62,569 bases of DNA from Paludibacter sp. (GCA_010365115.1 JAAFGX010000013.1:1-62569), one strand, 5' to 3'. Positions 17,824 to 28,523 are shown, numbered from the stretch's first letter. Notes: generated from the letters alone by a model not told the origin. Made by a program: numbers and translations.

Positions 17824-19062
17824 TTAATCCACTTTATCAATTTGTTTTGGATGCAACATGGTCAATTGGAGTACAATTGCCACAACAACCACAAAACCAA
17901 GTATAGCAAAATCTCGTCCTAAATTACCAGAATCAAATGATTTACCTAATAAATTTGTGATAAATGCACCGGAAGCAATTCCCACCAGATTCATCAGTCC
18001 ATAACCGGTAGCTCTGTAACGTGGAGATACAAACTGACATAAAATAGGCATATTGTTGACATCAAACATCCCAAAACCAAGACCGAAGCAAAGTGCACCA
18101 CCTAATATTGTTGGAAAACTATGTCCATAACCGAGCAAAATCAAAGCAGGAATTGTCAAGCTTAAACCAATTACTCCAGTATAAATTCTTCCTCTTAAAT
18201 TCTTTTGTACCCATTTATCTGATAAAACACCACCTATTAACACTCCAACAAACGAAGCCATGGCGATTGTGATTGTTGACATCGGACCTGCCTGTGACAT
18301 GTCCAAATGCAAACTATCAGAGAAAAGTGTAGGCAACCAATTCTTAGTAGCCCAACCGGGCAAACTAGGAGCTGAGAAATAAAACAAAATGACCCAAAAC
18401 GATATATTGCCCAATAAGACACCTATACCCTTAAACGAAGAAGCTAATTCTTTGAAAATATTATTTCCCTGAACAGTTTCGTGAACATACGCTTTCTTTT
18501 CTCTTAAGAAAATCATTAAAATGACACTATAGCCCATTCCAAGGAGACCAAAAGAATGGAAAGTTAGTTGCCATGAAAAAGCAAGGGCAATTGTAGCTCC
18601 AAACCCACCCAAAGCCTGACCTAGATAAATACCAGTAGTATGAATTCCAATGGCCAATGAACGTGTTTTTCCTTGATGATAATCGGCAATTAATGCGAGA
18701 CCAGCAGGAATATAGAACGCTTCACTTACACCCATAATGGCGCGAAGTGCATAAATCTGATCAAAGGTTGTGGCATATCCCATAAGCAATGTTACACCTG
18801 ACCAAACAAAAAGACTTCCAACAATCATCCATTTTCTATTTAATCTGTCGGCTATAATTCCTGAAATTGGACTCATAAAAGCATAAATCCAGAGAAATAC
18901 AGCCATTAAACGACCAAAATTTTGAGCTGAAATCAATTCTGGAATATCAATCATCATCGATGGTTTCATGGTCGAAAGCATCTGTCTGTCAAGATAGTTA
19001 AGTAAAGCCACAAACCAAAGCATACCAACCACCAACCAAGGATAAAATTTTTTGTCTTTCAT
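17824..19062 (-). CDS. MFS transporter (anion:cation symporter-like)
   Basis: Inner-membrane sugar or sugar-acid transporter, 412 residues with about 12 hydrophobic segments. The N-terminal VALLNYLDRQMLSTMKPSMM and the loop GIIADRLNRKWMIVGSL (the MFS motif A DRxxR/K) place it in the group that includes ExuT and other anion:cation symporters. A second copy of the loop occurs at GVLSDKWVQKNLRGR. In this locus it would import the mono- or disaccharide released in the periplasm. A fucI remnant follows it, and the C-terminal tail of a second copy survives at 13708-13776. Confidence 0.88.
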   Translation of the reverse strand: MKDKKFYPWLVVGMLWFVALLNYLDRQMLSTMKPSMMIDIPELISAQNFGRLMAVFLWIYAFMSPISGIIADRLNRKWMIVGSLFVWSGVTLLMGYATTFDQIYALRAIMGVSEAFYIPAGLALIADYHQGKTRSLAIGIHTTGIYLGQALGGFGATIALAFSWQLTFHSFGLLGMGYSVILMIFLREKKAYVHETVQGNNIFKELASSFKGIGVLLGNISFWVILFYFSAPSLPGWATKNWLPTLFSDSLHLDMSQAGPMSTITIAMASFVGVLIGGVLSDKWVQKNLRGRIYTGVIGLSLTIPALILLGYGHSFPTILGGALCFGLGFGMFDVNNMPILCQFVSPRYRATGYGLMNLVGIASGAFITNLLGKSFDSGNLGRDFAILGFVVVVAIVLQLTMLHPKQIDKVD

Positions 19063-19158
19063 AAGATATTCGTTGAAATAATTATTGTTAGTTAAATTTA
19101 TATTTTTAATTTTTATTATTTACTTAAGAGGCAAAACTACCTTAACGTTCGTTTGTAA

Positions 19159-22100
19159 TTATTCCTGATGCTTTTCGTAAAGCGAGTTAGGTTTATTATA
19201 ATATTTTTTAGCATCATCGTGGCTCATTAATTTCAAACGACTTCCGGGAATAAGATAAAGTCTTCCCACCTCATTCCCCACAATTATATTTCGTTGATTT
19301 CCTCCTCCAAGAATGGTCCCTATCGCACCACTCTCATGAGATCCGCCCGGTTGAAGTATGCCCACGCCATCCAGCTGAAATGGGAAAGGATGTTCAAAGA
19401 CAGGATTGCTTTCACTTCCCGCATTTCTCATGAACAGGGGCGTTCCAAGAGTTTTGGTTCCCAACATCGGTAATGGATAACCTGTTTTCATATTCGGTAT
19501 AGCGGATCTTCTCCCGTTTCCGATGATTAAATCTAACTTTCCGTCACCATCATAATCAAAAAAGTCGAGTTTACAACGTCCCGTACCGCCCGCGGGCTCA
19601 GCAGTGGTAATAATAGGTGAACCATCCGTAAGCAATAATTTACCTCCATCTTCCACATTATAATCATCTATTTTCCAATATAAGTGGAAATGATCATCGC
19701 CATCAACAATTGCCATGGCCATCCGATTGCCAAACATACCTATTGCCGCACGTGAACGCCACATGCCATGCAATTCTATTCCATCACAATACAAAGAACG
19801 AGCCGCTTCCAGCATTGGATTCCTGAGGGTGCCCCTGTTGATGTATACAGTGTAGTTACCTGTTATATCTCCCGTAATGATATCGGGTAAGCCATCTCCC
19901 GTCCAGTCAACAACCGTTGGAGAAACGTATCCCCATCTTGACTCGGGAGTCCCCTGCACACTACCTGAATAACCTGCCTGAATCTGAATATCAACACCTC
20001 CAGCCTGAACACGCTCTCCGGGCAAAAATGCCGGATCAGCATTGGTTCCAATATTCTTAAAAAACAAAATAAATCCTTCGGAATTGCCTACAATCAGATC
20101 CTGTACACCATCTCCATCCCAGTCGTATGATGTCGGGACAGGAAGGGTACCAGCATAAAGGTCTGCTCTTTCCTGTAAAACAGGAACAGGAGTTTTGAAT
20201 ATTGGATCTCCGTTCTTTGTGAATTTTCCTGTGAACTGATAAAAATAAATGGCTCCTTCTCCTCCGGCAATAATATGGGTAATACCTCCTTTTGATTCGG
20301 GATAAGCACATACGGAAGCGGCAATACTTGGATGACGAAGCATGTTGCCATCTTCATCTACCAAATACCTGCGGTGTTCATAAACAAGTCCTTTCCTGCT
20401 ACCATCCTGTCTGTAATAAGGGAAAATTCCTGTACGAGAACCTGTAATAAGATCATGCGTACGCCCATCTCCAAAATTAACGGGGGTGGCATTTATCATA
20501 CTAAAATATACCTCTTTATTTGTCTTTGTCGCTTGTTGAACAAATTCAACATCACCTTCAAAGAATTTCTTAAAATGCATACTGTAAAGGTAGGTGTAAT
20601 TAAAGGCTGTCGTAGCTATGCCGGCTTCATCAAATGGTCTCCATTCAACGGTTGAAGGATTCTGATTGCCATACTTAGCCGGGATCCCAAACCCTCTGAC
20701 TTCCATCACCAGATCCACACTTCCGTCCGCATTTGGAAATGCACTGATACTATTTACTTCTGTCGGTAATTCAGGTAATTTTATTTCCTTTTGAATATTG
20801 AAAGATAAAGCTGTTTTATCAAATATTGAATGAACAACAACATTCTTTTTTAGCCACAGCCCGTGAATGACCCCATCATTTGTTTCAAACACACTTCCTT
20901 TTGAAGTAAAAAAACTATTGACCGGTATGGGTTTATCAAAGACCTGCACCCCACTCTCCTTATTTCTTAACCATTTAAACAGGTAGAGTGCGCTGGTTTT
21001 TCCATTACCACTTACAAATAAATCTGGCTGTTTTGACCCGAAAACATAGGCACTACCCATGATTCCATTTCGCAAAAAAGGCAAAGATAAATGGCCTTCC
21101 CCGTTGGGTGCTGCTGATTTTAACGGAAGAGGAGTTATTGCACTCACTTGCCAGACAGACGTAGTAACCTGATTTAATGGTTGCGGTTGCTGAACTTCTG
21201 ACTTAACCTGTACGGGTGACAAATCATAGACAATATTATCGGTTCTGAAAGGAGCTACAGGTAATTCTGTCTTATCAAACAAATTTCCCGTCGAGCCGTT
21301 TCCAAAGGAATAACGAACATATTTTGGATACTTTACATTCGGAGATTCAACCAATAAAGTATTGGTTCTTCCATCAATTTTTCCTCTTGCAGCAACAAAA
21401 ATCTGATCTTCTCCGGCAATTTCCAACCCTTCAATTACTTCACCCTTGAATATCAAACCCTCCGACACCTCATGTAAATAAATCCGGATTTTATTTTGCT
21501 CAATTTTTTGTTCTTTGAAAAAAGCAAATCTGTACTTTGGCGTTTTTTTGCCATATGTTTCAGCTAGTGCATAATTTGCAAGCCGGTTTCCTACCTCTTT
21601 CTTATATTTGGGATGTATGTCATTCAAATTATCAACCAAATCGGAGACAACAACCATTCCTGTCTTTTCAAGTGTTTGTACTTTCTCCTGTTTTTCTCTT
21701 ATTATAGCCGCACTATAAGGAATGGGATATCGCAGGTAAGGAGCAATTTGTACATAATAGAATGGTAAAGACGTTTTAAAACCATCTCTCCAACCTTTAA
21801 TCATAGTCTTCAGCAGTTCTGAATAACTGTAAGCATTTGGCCAATTTGCTTCTCCCTGATACCATATTACTCCAGCTATTTTCATATCCAGCAACGGATG
21901 TATCATGGCGTTGTAGGTAGAACCTATTGTATTGTCCCAGCCTGTACTTGGAGTCAGATGACCAGCAGCTTCATAGAGCTTATGCGACTTCCGTATCAAA
22001 TGTTCGGGAGTCCATGTTTCAGCTGCCGTTCCACCCCAGTTTGAATTTATCAATCCAACCGGAACATTCAACTGTTCGTTCAGTTTTTTTCCAAAAAAAT

Positions 22101-22623
22101 AACCTACTGCACTGAACCAACGCATGGTTTGCGGATCACACACTTTCCAGTAACCTTTACAATCAACCTGTGGATAATCAGCTGTTGCCTTCTCCACAAA
22201 GAAAAAACGAATTTGATTATTATAACAATCCGGTAAGGCTTCTTTTGCATCGAGAATTCCTTTTTCAACATTCCATTCCATGTTCGACTGACCGGAACAT
22301 AGCCACAATTCACCAATCATTACATCATTAATGGTGATACTTTCCCCTTTAATCGAAACCTGAATCGTGTAAGGACCTCCGCTGGTAGGTGTTTTCAGAG
22401 CAGTTTCCCATTTTGCTTTTTCATTAGCTTTAACAACAATAGTATCTCTGCTCCATTCGGGAATAATTCTGACAGTCGTCCGTGGATTACACCAACCCCA
22501 AAATTTTATCTCTGAATTTTGCTGAAGAAGCATGTGATCACTCAAAATTGAAGGTAATCTAAGCGATTGCTGTGCGAATAGCAAATAAGGGATTAACAAT
22601 ATAACTAGAAAAATCTTTTTCAT
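19159..22623 (-). CDS. Sialate-O-acetylesterase-type esterase fused to VCBS/FG-GAP propeller
   Basis: 1154 residues, signal peptide about 1-17. Residues about 20-475 are a SASA/SGNH esterase: the nucleophile block LWLCSGQSNMEW (Ser113), the GVIWYQGEANW oxyanion/Gly block near 251, and the catalytic His in LNDIHPKYKKEVGNRLA near 337. Residues about 490-1154 are a repeat domain with FG-GAP/VCBS calcium-binding loops (DWDGDGVQDLIVGN, DWTGDGLPDIITGD, DYDGDGKLDLIIGN). That half resembles the stand-alone VCBS protein at 46394-48358, sharing a GSxQGxxExxWGY stretch. It has no T9SS domain. It probably removes O-acetyl groups from a glycan in the periplasm or at the surface; SASA proteins act on sugars other than sialic acid too. 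Confidence 0.88.
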   Translation of the reverse strand: MKKIFLVILLIPYLLFAQQSLRLPSILSDHMLLQQNSEIKFWGWCNPRTTVRIIPEWSRDTIVVKANEKAKWETALKTPTSGGPYTIQVSIKGESITINDVMIGELWLCSGQSNMEWNVEKGILDAKEALPDCYNNQIRFFFVEKATADYPQVDCKGYWKVCDPQTMRWFSAVGYFFGKKLNEQLNVPVGLINSNWGGTAAETWTPEHLIRKSHKLYEAAGHLTPSTGWDNTIGSTYNAMIHPLLDMKIAGVIWYQGEANWPNAYSYSELLKTMIKGWRDGFKTSLPFYYVQIAPYLRYPIPYSAAIIREKQEKVQTLEKTGMVVVSDLVDNLNDIHPKYKKEVGNRLANYALAETYGKKTPKYRFAFFKEQKIEQNKIRIYLHEVSEGLIFKGEVIEGLEIAGEDQIFVAARGKIDGRTNTLLVESPNVKYPKYVRYSFGNGSTGNLFDKTELPVAPFRTDNIVYDLSPVQVKSEVQQPQPLNQVTTSVWQVSAITPLPLKSAAPNGEGHLSLPFLRNGIMGSAYVFGSKQPDLFVSGNGKTSALYLFKWLRNKESGVQVFDKPIPVNSFFTSKGSVFETNDGVIHGLWLKKNVVVHSIFDKTALSFNIQKEIKLPELPTEVNSISAFPNADGSVDLVMEVRGFGIPAKYGNQNPSTVEWRPFDEAGIATTAFNYTYLYSMHFKKFFEGDVEFVQQATKTNKEVYFSMINATPVNFGDGRTHDLITGSRTGIFPYYRQDGSRKGLVYEHRRYLVDEDGNMLRHPSIAASVCAYPESKGGITHIIAGGEGAIYFYQFTGKFTKNGDPIFKTPVPVLQERADLYAGTLPVPTSYDWDGDGVQDLIVGNSEGFILFFKNIGTNADPAFLPGERVQAGGVDIQIQAGYSGSVQGTPESRWGYVSPTVVDWTGDGLPDIITGDITGNYTVYINRGTLRNPMLEAARSLYCDGIELHGMWRSRAAIGMFGNRMAMAIVDGDDHFHLYWKIDDYNVEDGGKLLLTDGSPIITTAEPAGGTGRCKLDFFDYDGDGKLDLIIGNGRRSAIPNMKTGYPLPMLGTKTLGTPLFMRNAGSESNPVFEHPFPFQLDGVGILQPGGSHESGAIGTILGGGNQRNIIVGNEVGRLYLIPGSRLKLMSHDDAKKYYNKPNSLYEKHQE

Positions 22624-22796
22624 TATTGAATTTAAGTATTTACCATTTTACAATGTACCATTTACTATTTAAGAAGTAACAGATTAACAAAAAAATAGAA
22701 GATTGTTAATACGACATTATTTTATTCTCATTACTTATTAGTCGATTGTGATTTTAGATGAACATCTTTTTAAGGATGTACTTTAAAACTTTACTA

Positions 22797-24479
22797 TCAC
22801 AATAAGGATGAAGAAATCACTATTTTCTGCACTATTGGGTTTCTATTATTATTCATAACAGAAACGACATACACTCCGGGAGACAGATTCAACTCTATAC
22901 TTTGATGAGATTCACTTGCATAAATCCTTCTTCCACTTAAATCTGTAATACAAACGACAGACGCAAAGCTATCATTCGAAATCTCAATGTACAACTTATT
23001 TTTAACAACAGAAATGTTTGACGTATTTTTATATTCCGTATCAGATAAGGCTGATATTCCATAAATATTTTTCAGTACAATATCAGCATATCTTTCCCCC
23101 AATATCAATTGACTTGCTCTGTTAAAATGGAGATTATCACCTTTATCGGTCAAGCCATCTGATAAAGCACATGCAGAATTGGAAATAAACGTGCCAATGG
23201 TAGGAATCATAGCATTGAAAGTATCAAAATCGGTACGCCACTTGCCAATTTGACCAGCCACAAAAAACAGATTTACATCTCCTAAATCTTCTCTTAAGTG
23301 CGCAACCAGATTGGTTAGTTGTGCCGGATATGCAGGCAAATCATTAGCATTGGCATCGGCTTCTCCCTGATGCCATAATATTGCTTTATAAGTTCCCCAT
23401 TTCTTCGCTTCAAGGGCTCTTATCATAGTTTGTGTATATAAATTATCTGTTTTATCATCCCACTCAACAAGATCAGAACCTCCTTTTGCATTTACAACGA
23501 ATCCTAATTTTGCAGCTACCTTTGCAGAAATATTTTTCGAAAATGAGAATACCGGACTGACTCCTTGAGTAACTGATTCTACATTAGAAAACCCATTAAA
23601 AGGGTTAACTGCATCAATAAACGTAGAAGTGGTATATAAGTAAGCATTGTCAACAGGTATGTAATCACCCTGAGAAGCATCCATTCCATCCCTTCCTGCC
23701 ATGTTGGACTGACCAATACAAAGAAATAAATCCAACTCCGGTAATTGTTCGAAAATCACCTTGTATGTTCTTTTTGAATTGTCCTGTGCAGTTACATCGA
23801 TAGTTGCAGTACGTTCGGCTTCAGTACCATGAATTTTTGTCGCCTGACTGATAATTGAACTAACCCCGGCAGAAAAAGGCGTTAATCCTACTACTGGTGC
23901 AGTAGTACTTGTATATGGAAGACGGTGAACATAAGTAAATGTAGCTTCTAAAAACATTGCTAAGTTTACGCCATCTATCGTAATGGCTGACACTACAGGC
24001 ACTTGTAAATCAATCGTCTTAGCAATTGGGGTAGCTCCTGTAAATCCGGATGCAAGAGGAATAGTTATAAGCGTGTTGGCGACTGCTACGTGCTGAAAAA
24101 CAGCAAGTGGTGCTATAACTCCATTGGCATTATAATTAAATCCAGAACCGGCAACAACCGTCCATTCTGCACCTAGCTTACTCAGGCCTTCCGATTCTTT
24201 CGCGATAACATAAACATAACCGTCAGCTAAAGGAGTAATGGTTCCACCTTCTGCTATTGATGCAGCACTTTGTAATAATTCAAATCCGGCAAATGCATGT
24301 GGATTAGCGAAAGGTTCAATCAGATAAGTCCTGTTATTCCACAATAATTCGCCCTCTGCAAAAATCTTCTTAGTGTAACCATTTCCTTCAATTTTTACAG
24401 TAATCTGACTAACCTGAGCGCTTAATTGTACTGCACTTAATATGATAAATAAGCAAAAAATATATCGAATTTCTCTCAT
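22797..24479 (-). CDS. Secreted SASA-type acetylesterase with N-terminal shared module and T9SS domain
   Basis: 560 residues, signal peptide 1-21 (after LSAQ). Residues about 25-158 are the shared module, and about 160-245 a small beta domain ending in a TYKVIFE strand. Residues 248-475 are an SGNH esterase: FLCIGQSNMAGRDGM (Ser258), AILWHQGEADAN near 366, and DNLHF (Asp448/His451). The C-terminal ~75 residues are a T9SS type A sorting domain (ITDLSGRRIY, LSPGVYVVSV). Paralogue of 26754-28427 with the same order. Likely a surface carbohydrate acetylesterase; the target acetyl group is unknown. It lies 12 bases downstream of the propeller gene. Confidence 0.87.
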   Translation of the reverse strand: MREIRYIFCLFIILSAVQLSAQVSQITVKIEGNGYTKKIFAEGELLWNNRTYLIEPFANPHAFAGFELLQSAASIAEGGTITPLADGYVYVIAKESEGLSKLGAEWTVVAGSGFNYNANGVIAPLAVFQHVAVANTLITIPLASGFTGATPIAKTIDLQVPVVSAITIDGVNLAMFLEATFTYVHRLPYTSTTAPVVGLTPFSAGVSSIISQATKIHGTEAERTATIDVTAQDNSKRTYKVIFEQLPELDLFLCIGQSNMAGRDGMDASQGDYIPVDNAYLYTTSTFIDAVNPFNGFSNVESVTQGVSPVFSFSKNISAKVAAKLGFVVNAKGGSDLVEWDDKTDNLYTQTMIRALEAKKWGTYKAILWHQGEADANANDLPAYPAQLTNLVAHLREDLGDVNLFFVAGQIGKWRTDFDTFNAMIPTIGTFISNSACALSDGLTDKGDNLHFNRASQLILGERYADIVLKNIYGISALSDTEYKNTSNISVVKNKLYIEISNDSFASVVCITDLSGRRIYASESHQSIELNLSPGVYVVSVMNNNRNPIVQKIVISSSLL

Positions 24480-24491
24480 CTTTATGTGGTA

Positions 24492-26711
24492 TTAATTATA
24501 AATAAAAATCTTTTGAGTATATAATTTTCCATTTAAATTAGCTCTCACAAGATACAATCCTTGTTGCCAATTATCTGTGTAAATAATTTTATTGGTTGAA
24601 TTAAATCTGGAATAAATAGCTTTTCCGCTATAATCGTATATTGTAATATCAATATTAATTAAATTGCTTGTAAAAACTTCAATTTTCCCCTTATAACTCT
24701 TAATGATATTTGCCGATTCATTGGGTAATTTAATAATTGAATTTGGTAAGTTTATTCTGAAATTCTCAATTCTGTGAAAGGTAAAAAAGTTCGCATCATG
24801 CTGACGAACAGGTAAACCGTCGGTATCTTCAAAAGCAGTTCTTGAGACGGCAACTATGTCGTTATTTTCAAACTGCCAGTCAACATACTGGAATCCATGA
24901 AAAAACGGATTATCACTGCTAATTATCGTATCTTTGATAATCCAGTTCCGCAAATCATAAGAATACATTAAAACCAGCCTATTTCTCAACAATCCACAAG
25001 GCATACCGCCACTATATATACCACTATGTGTTTTGGTCCTGTCTTCATCAAATTCTGCATTGCTGAGTGTCCAGTAATAATCGGAAACCGGATCATATCG
25101 TATAGCAAATTTTTTTCCGCCTCCTGGAAAGTTAATGATGTCTTTTGTGTAGTCAAAAGAAATATTAGCGGAACTGTTTACCCTAACCATGGCCGCAACG
25201 CCACCGTACACCTCTTCATCAATGCGAAGCATGTTTACAACTTTACCATCCCTGTTAACTACAACATTTCCTTCAAGCCACTGTTTAAAGGACTTACCAC
25301 CACCTGATATCCAGCTGGTCTGGTAAGAGAGCTGATTCGAAAATGTCCAGCTCGAAGCTTTCATCAAGTCCGAATTAACAGGCGCAGACATAACGAGTAC
25401 TTTTTTATTTTCACCATCAAAATTTGTTTCGAAACCCCTCCAGATACGACCATCATTTACCACCAAAGGTACCGGAGCCGAATGATACTGTCCTGCAAGC
25501 AAGAAGCCATCATCGCTGCTACTTGTAGGATATGTCCAGGTTACCCCTTTATCCATGGACTTTCTGATGATAATATTTCCCTGAACACCATCGGTTCCTA
25601 TTACATACAAGACACCATTGTGAACAAATAAATTCTGATACGACATCTTTCCATTATTTGCCGATTGAACCTGCCATGTTTTTCCTTTATCCGATGACAA
25701 AAAGAAGGTAACACCGGCATTCCCGCCCGAGAACCTGAGCGCTCCTGTGCATGCGGCGAGATAATCACCATCAGGAAGAATCGTAATACTTGGATTAGTA
25801 ATATATACATTCTTAGGATCCAGAGATTTGGTAATGACAGTTCCGGGAAGTGTCCGAGGATTGACCCATGTCAGGTTATCGCAAAAAACAAGCGTAGGAG
25901 CAACCGTTCCCGAGGTCTTTCTCTGCGGAATATCTATCCATGCCCCGGGTGTGGTATATTGATATTTATAAACATAATAATTTCGTACCGAGCTTATTGC
26001 AAAATAATCTCCGGTATAAACCCATCCCGGCACATTTACCGTATTATAATGAGTTGCCACTACAATATCACAGGCCTGATTCGCACTTACCTGAGTAACT
26101 CCGTTATATTCCACCAATGAAGTGGCATACTTTTTCCCTGCAAGACAAGAAGGAATTGTTAACGGGAATTTAAAGGTTGTGTTCTGTGGAAATACATAAT
26201 TTTCTCCATTGGCAGCAAGTATATCAATCAAATTTCCTTTTACACTAATGGTGTCGTTAGCATAATGAATCACTTTAGCTAATGGAGTTGCACCTGCAAA
26301 TGAAGTTACTGAAGGAATAGCAACAGGTGTGTTTGCAGTCGCAGTTTTTTGATAAATGGAAGCTTTTGTTTGTGTACCATCCGTATAATAAAACTCTGAA
26401 TTAGGAACAAGCGACCAACCGGCAACACCTCCTGTTGGTGCAATGATATATATCAATCCATTTACTGATGGAGTTATTGTTCCTTCATTTGTTATTTTTC
26501 CATCACTGGCTAAGAATTCAAACCCGGCAAATTCCGTTGGAATATTTTCCATGGTATAGATCCTGTTGGTAAAAATCACTGCTCCGTTCGTGAATGTCCG
26601 TTTTTCAAATGCAGGACCTTCCACTTTAATTGCCATTTGGTCAGGAATCGCATGTAAGAGACTTACTGTCAGAAAAGAAGCTAATATTAATAGAAATTTT
26701 TTCTTTTTCAT
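24492..26711 (-). CDS. Secreted sialidase-like beta-propeller with shared module and T9SS domain
   Basis: The start at 26711 (MKKKKFLLILASF) is preferred because it opens the signal peptide; an in-frame ATG 14 codons upstream lacks one. 739 residues. The shared module lies at about 24-150. A six-bladed propeller lies at about 290-655 with Asp boxes SSDKGKTW and SMDKGVTW, ending in RQHDANFFTFHRIENFR. A T9SS type A domain covers about 670-739. The segment where sialidases have the FRIP arginine reads YITNPSITILPDGDYLAA, so the usual first arginine of the triad is not there. It is therefore sialidase-like in fold but probably acts on another sugar. Paralogue of the protein at 30587-32524. Confidence 0.85.
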   Translation of the reverse strand: MKKKKFLLILASFLTVSLLHAIPDQMAIKVEGPAFEKRTFTNGAVIFTNRIYTMENIPTEFAGFEFLASDGKITNEGTITPSVNGLIYIIAPTGGVAGWSLVPNSEFYYTDGTQTKASIYQKTATANTPVAIPSVTSFAGATPLAKVIHYANDTISVKGNLIDILAANGENYVFPQNTTFKFPLTIPSCLAGKKYATSLVEYNGVTQVSANQACDIVVATHYNTVNVPGWVYTGDYFAISSVRNYYVYKYQYTTPGAWIDIPQRKTSGTVAPTLVFCDNLTWVNPRTLPGTVITKSLDPKNVYITNPSITILPDGDYLAACTGALRFSGGNAGVTFFLSSDKGKTWQVQSANNGKMSYQNLFVHNGVLYVIGTDGVQGNIIIRKSMDKGVTWTYPTSSSDDGFLLAGQYHSAPVPLVVNDGRIWRGFETNFDGENKKVLVMSAPVNSDLMKASSWTFSNQLSYQTSWISGGGKSFKQWLEGNVVVNRDGKVVNMLRIDEEVYGGVAAMVRVNSSANISFDYTKDIINFPGGGKKFAIRYDPVSDYYWTLSNAEFDEDRTKTHSGIYSGGMPCGLLRNRLVLMYSYDLRNWIIKDTIISSDNPFFHGFQYVDWQFENNDIVAVSRTAFEDTDGLPVRQHDANFFTFHRIENFRINLPNSIIKLPNESANIIKSYKGKIEVFTSNLINIDITIYDYSGKAIYSRFNSTNKIIYTDNWQQGLYLVRANLNGKLYTQKIFIYN

Positions 26712-26753
26712 TAGTAAACAATTTGTAATATTTTTATACTTGATAATCAGCAA

Positions 26754-28427
26754 TTAACGAACAATAACTTTTTTAGGCATTGATTGATAATTATTTTCTA
26801 CTTGGACAATATATACTCCCGGTTGAAGTGGTAATTGAATATTCCCGAAGAATTCCTTTCTGTAGATTTGTCTTCCACTAATATCGGAAACTTCGCAAAT
26901 TGATGTCAAGGTTTTATTCTGAACTGATATATACAGTTTTTTATTCAGAATAGAAACAACTGGCATATTATCCTGATTGGGAAGAGCGACAGATGTAATT
27001 CCGTAAACATTGTTCAATACTATATCAGCATATCTTTCTCCTAATATCAACTGACTTTCGCGGTCGAAATGAGAATCATCTACATTGGTCAACCCTTCTG
27101 CTGAAGCATATGCCGAATTATTCACAAAAGTAGAAATATTTCTGATCATGCTGTTAAATGCTGCAAAGTCAGTTCGCCAATAGCCAATTTCACCGGCGAC
27201 AAAGAATAAATTTGCATCGCCGAGATCAATTCTTAAATCAGCCACCAGTTTACTCACTTGTTGAGGATAAATTGCTGTGCCATATCTGTTGGATTCTCCT
27301 TGATGCCACAAGATTGCTTTATAAGTACCCCATTTTTTTGCCTCCAATGCACGTACCAATGTATGACTATATAAGGTATCTATTCCGTTTTTATCCCAAG
27401 ATTCAATGCTTGAACCGCCCTTAGCATTGACTACCAATCCAATTTTACGATCCGTTTTTGAGGATACTTCTTTTGAAAAAGAAAAAGAAGGACCAATCTT
27501 CTGGATACTTGCAGCATTTCTGATATTGGAATAGAGATTCAAAGGATTTACCGCATCCATAAATTGAGTTGATGTTGTAAATAAGTAAGTATTTGGAATT
27601 GGGTCAAAATCACCTTTGGTAACATCCATGGGAGCTCTACCTGACATATTCGACTGTCCAATGCTTAAAAACAAATCCAGCTCGGGTAACTTTTCAAAAA
27701 TGATCTTATACATCATCGTCGTTGTAAGATCCTGTGATTTTACTTCAATTGTAGCCGTCCGTTCAGCTTCAGTTCCGATGATATTGGTTGCCTGAGTAAT
27801 TGTAGCAGTAGCAATGGATTCGTTAATGGTTGCAGCAATAACAGGCAATGAATTAAATGTATACGGGAGATAAAAAGGATATGATAACTTTTCTTTATTA
27901 AAAAACTCAATATCCATACCGTTCACTTTTATGGTCGCTAATCTGGCATCTGACTCTGTATTCACAATTTGCAAATCAATCACCTTTGCAATCGGTGTTG
28001 TCCCAGGAAACGATTCAACGAGGGGAATACTTACTCTTTGATTAGCCGCTACTTGTTTCTGATAAATGGATACTTTGGTTTTTGCATTATCATTGTAATT
28101 AAATTCTGAATTTTCAACAATGGTCCAGCCCGATAATCCACCACTTGGAGCAATCATATAAATCAATCCATCAGATGAAGGAATAATGGTACCTAAATCT
28201 ATTACCTTTCCTCCACTTGCCAAAAACTCATAATCCGTAAACTCAACCGGTATATTCTCTAGGGTATATGTTCTGTTTGTAAAGATGACTTCTCCGTTGG
28301 TGAAACTTTTTTTCACGAAAATATCTCTTTCGGCTTCAACGCTAATTATCATTTCATCAGGCAAAGCAAAGGCAAATAAAAAAAAAATAGAAAGAAAAAG
28401 AAATGAAAGTATAATTCTGGGCTTCAT
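26754..28427 (-). CDS. Second SASA-type acetylesterase with shared module and T9SS domain
   Basis: 557 residues, signal peptide 1-22. Shared module at about 25-153 (VKKSFTNGEVIFTNRTYTLE). The esterase domain has FLSIGQSNMSGRAPM (Ser259), AILWHQGESNRYG and DDSHFDRESQLILGERYADI (Asp450/His453). The T9SS tail ends PKKVIVR. It shares domain order and long stretches (ALEAKKWGTYKAILWHQGE, LGERYADIVL) with 22797-24479, so the two arose by duplication with the propeller gene between them. Residues around the active serine differ (GRDGMDAS versus GRAPMDVT), so specificities may have diverged. Confidence 0.87.
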   Translation of the reverse strand: MKPRIILSFLFLSIFFLFAFALPDEMIISVEAERDIFVKKSFTNGEVIFTNRTYTLENIPVEFTDYEFLASGGKVIDLGTIIPSSDGLIYMIAPSGGLSGWTIVENSEFNYNDNAKTKVSIYQKQVAANQRVSIPLVESFPGTTPIAKVIDLQIVNTESDARLATIKVNGMDIEFFNKEKLSYPFYLPYTFNSLPVIAATINESIATATITQATNIIGTEAERTATIEVKSQDLTTTMMYKIIFEKLPELDLFLSIGQSNMSGRAPMDVTKGDFDPIPNTYLFTTSTQFMDAVNPLNLYSNIRNAASIQKIGPSFSFSKEVSSKTDRKIGLVVNAKGGSSIESWDKNGIDTLYSHTLVRALEAKKWGTYKAILWHQGESNRYGTAIYPQQVSKLVADLRIDLGDANLFFVAGEIGYWRTDFAAFNSMIRNISTFVNNSAYASAEGLTNVDDSHFDRESQLILGERYADIVLNNVYGITSVALPNQDNMPVVSILNKKLYISVQNKTLTSICEVSDISGRQIYRKEFFGNIQLPLQPGVYIVQVENNYQSMPKKVIVR

Positions 28428-28479
28428 ATTGTGTTGTTTAATAAATGTTTATATAAAATTTTGACAGTGATTCGTTTCA

Positions 28480-28523
28480 AGATATATCTTCTTGCTTTTT
28501 TTAAGAAGCAAGAAGATATATCT
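28480..28523. repeat. Perfect 18-bp-stem intercistronic hairpin
   Basis: AGATATATCTTCTTGCTT (28480-28497) pairs perfectly with 28506-28523 around an 8-base loop. It lies in the 121-base gap between two genes of the operon. There is no T-run on the minus-strand side, so an RNA-processing or stabilising element, or a partial terminator setting expression ratios, is more likely than a full stop. Confidence 0.85.

Noticed and set aside
19139..19155. A third LacI operator before the MFS gene (TTAACGTTCGTTTG)
   Set aside because: Not a palindrome with the central CG half-site seen at the two accepted operators.
24492..26711. Calling the propellers true sialidases and the locus a sialic-acid system
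   Set aside because: The FRIP arginine is absent in both, and no NanE/NanK-type genes are present; SASA and DapA families are not specific to sialic acid.
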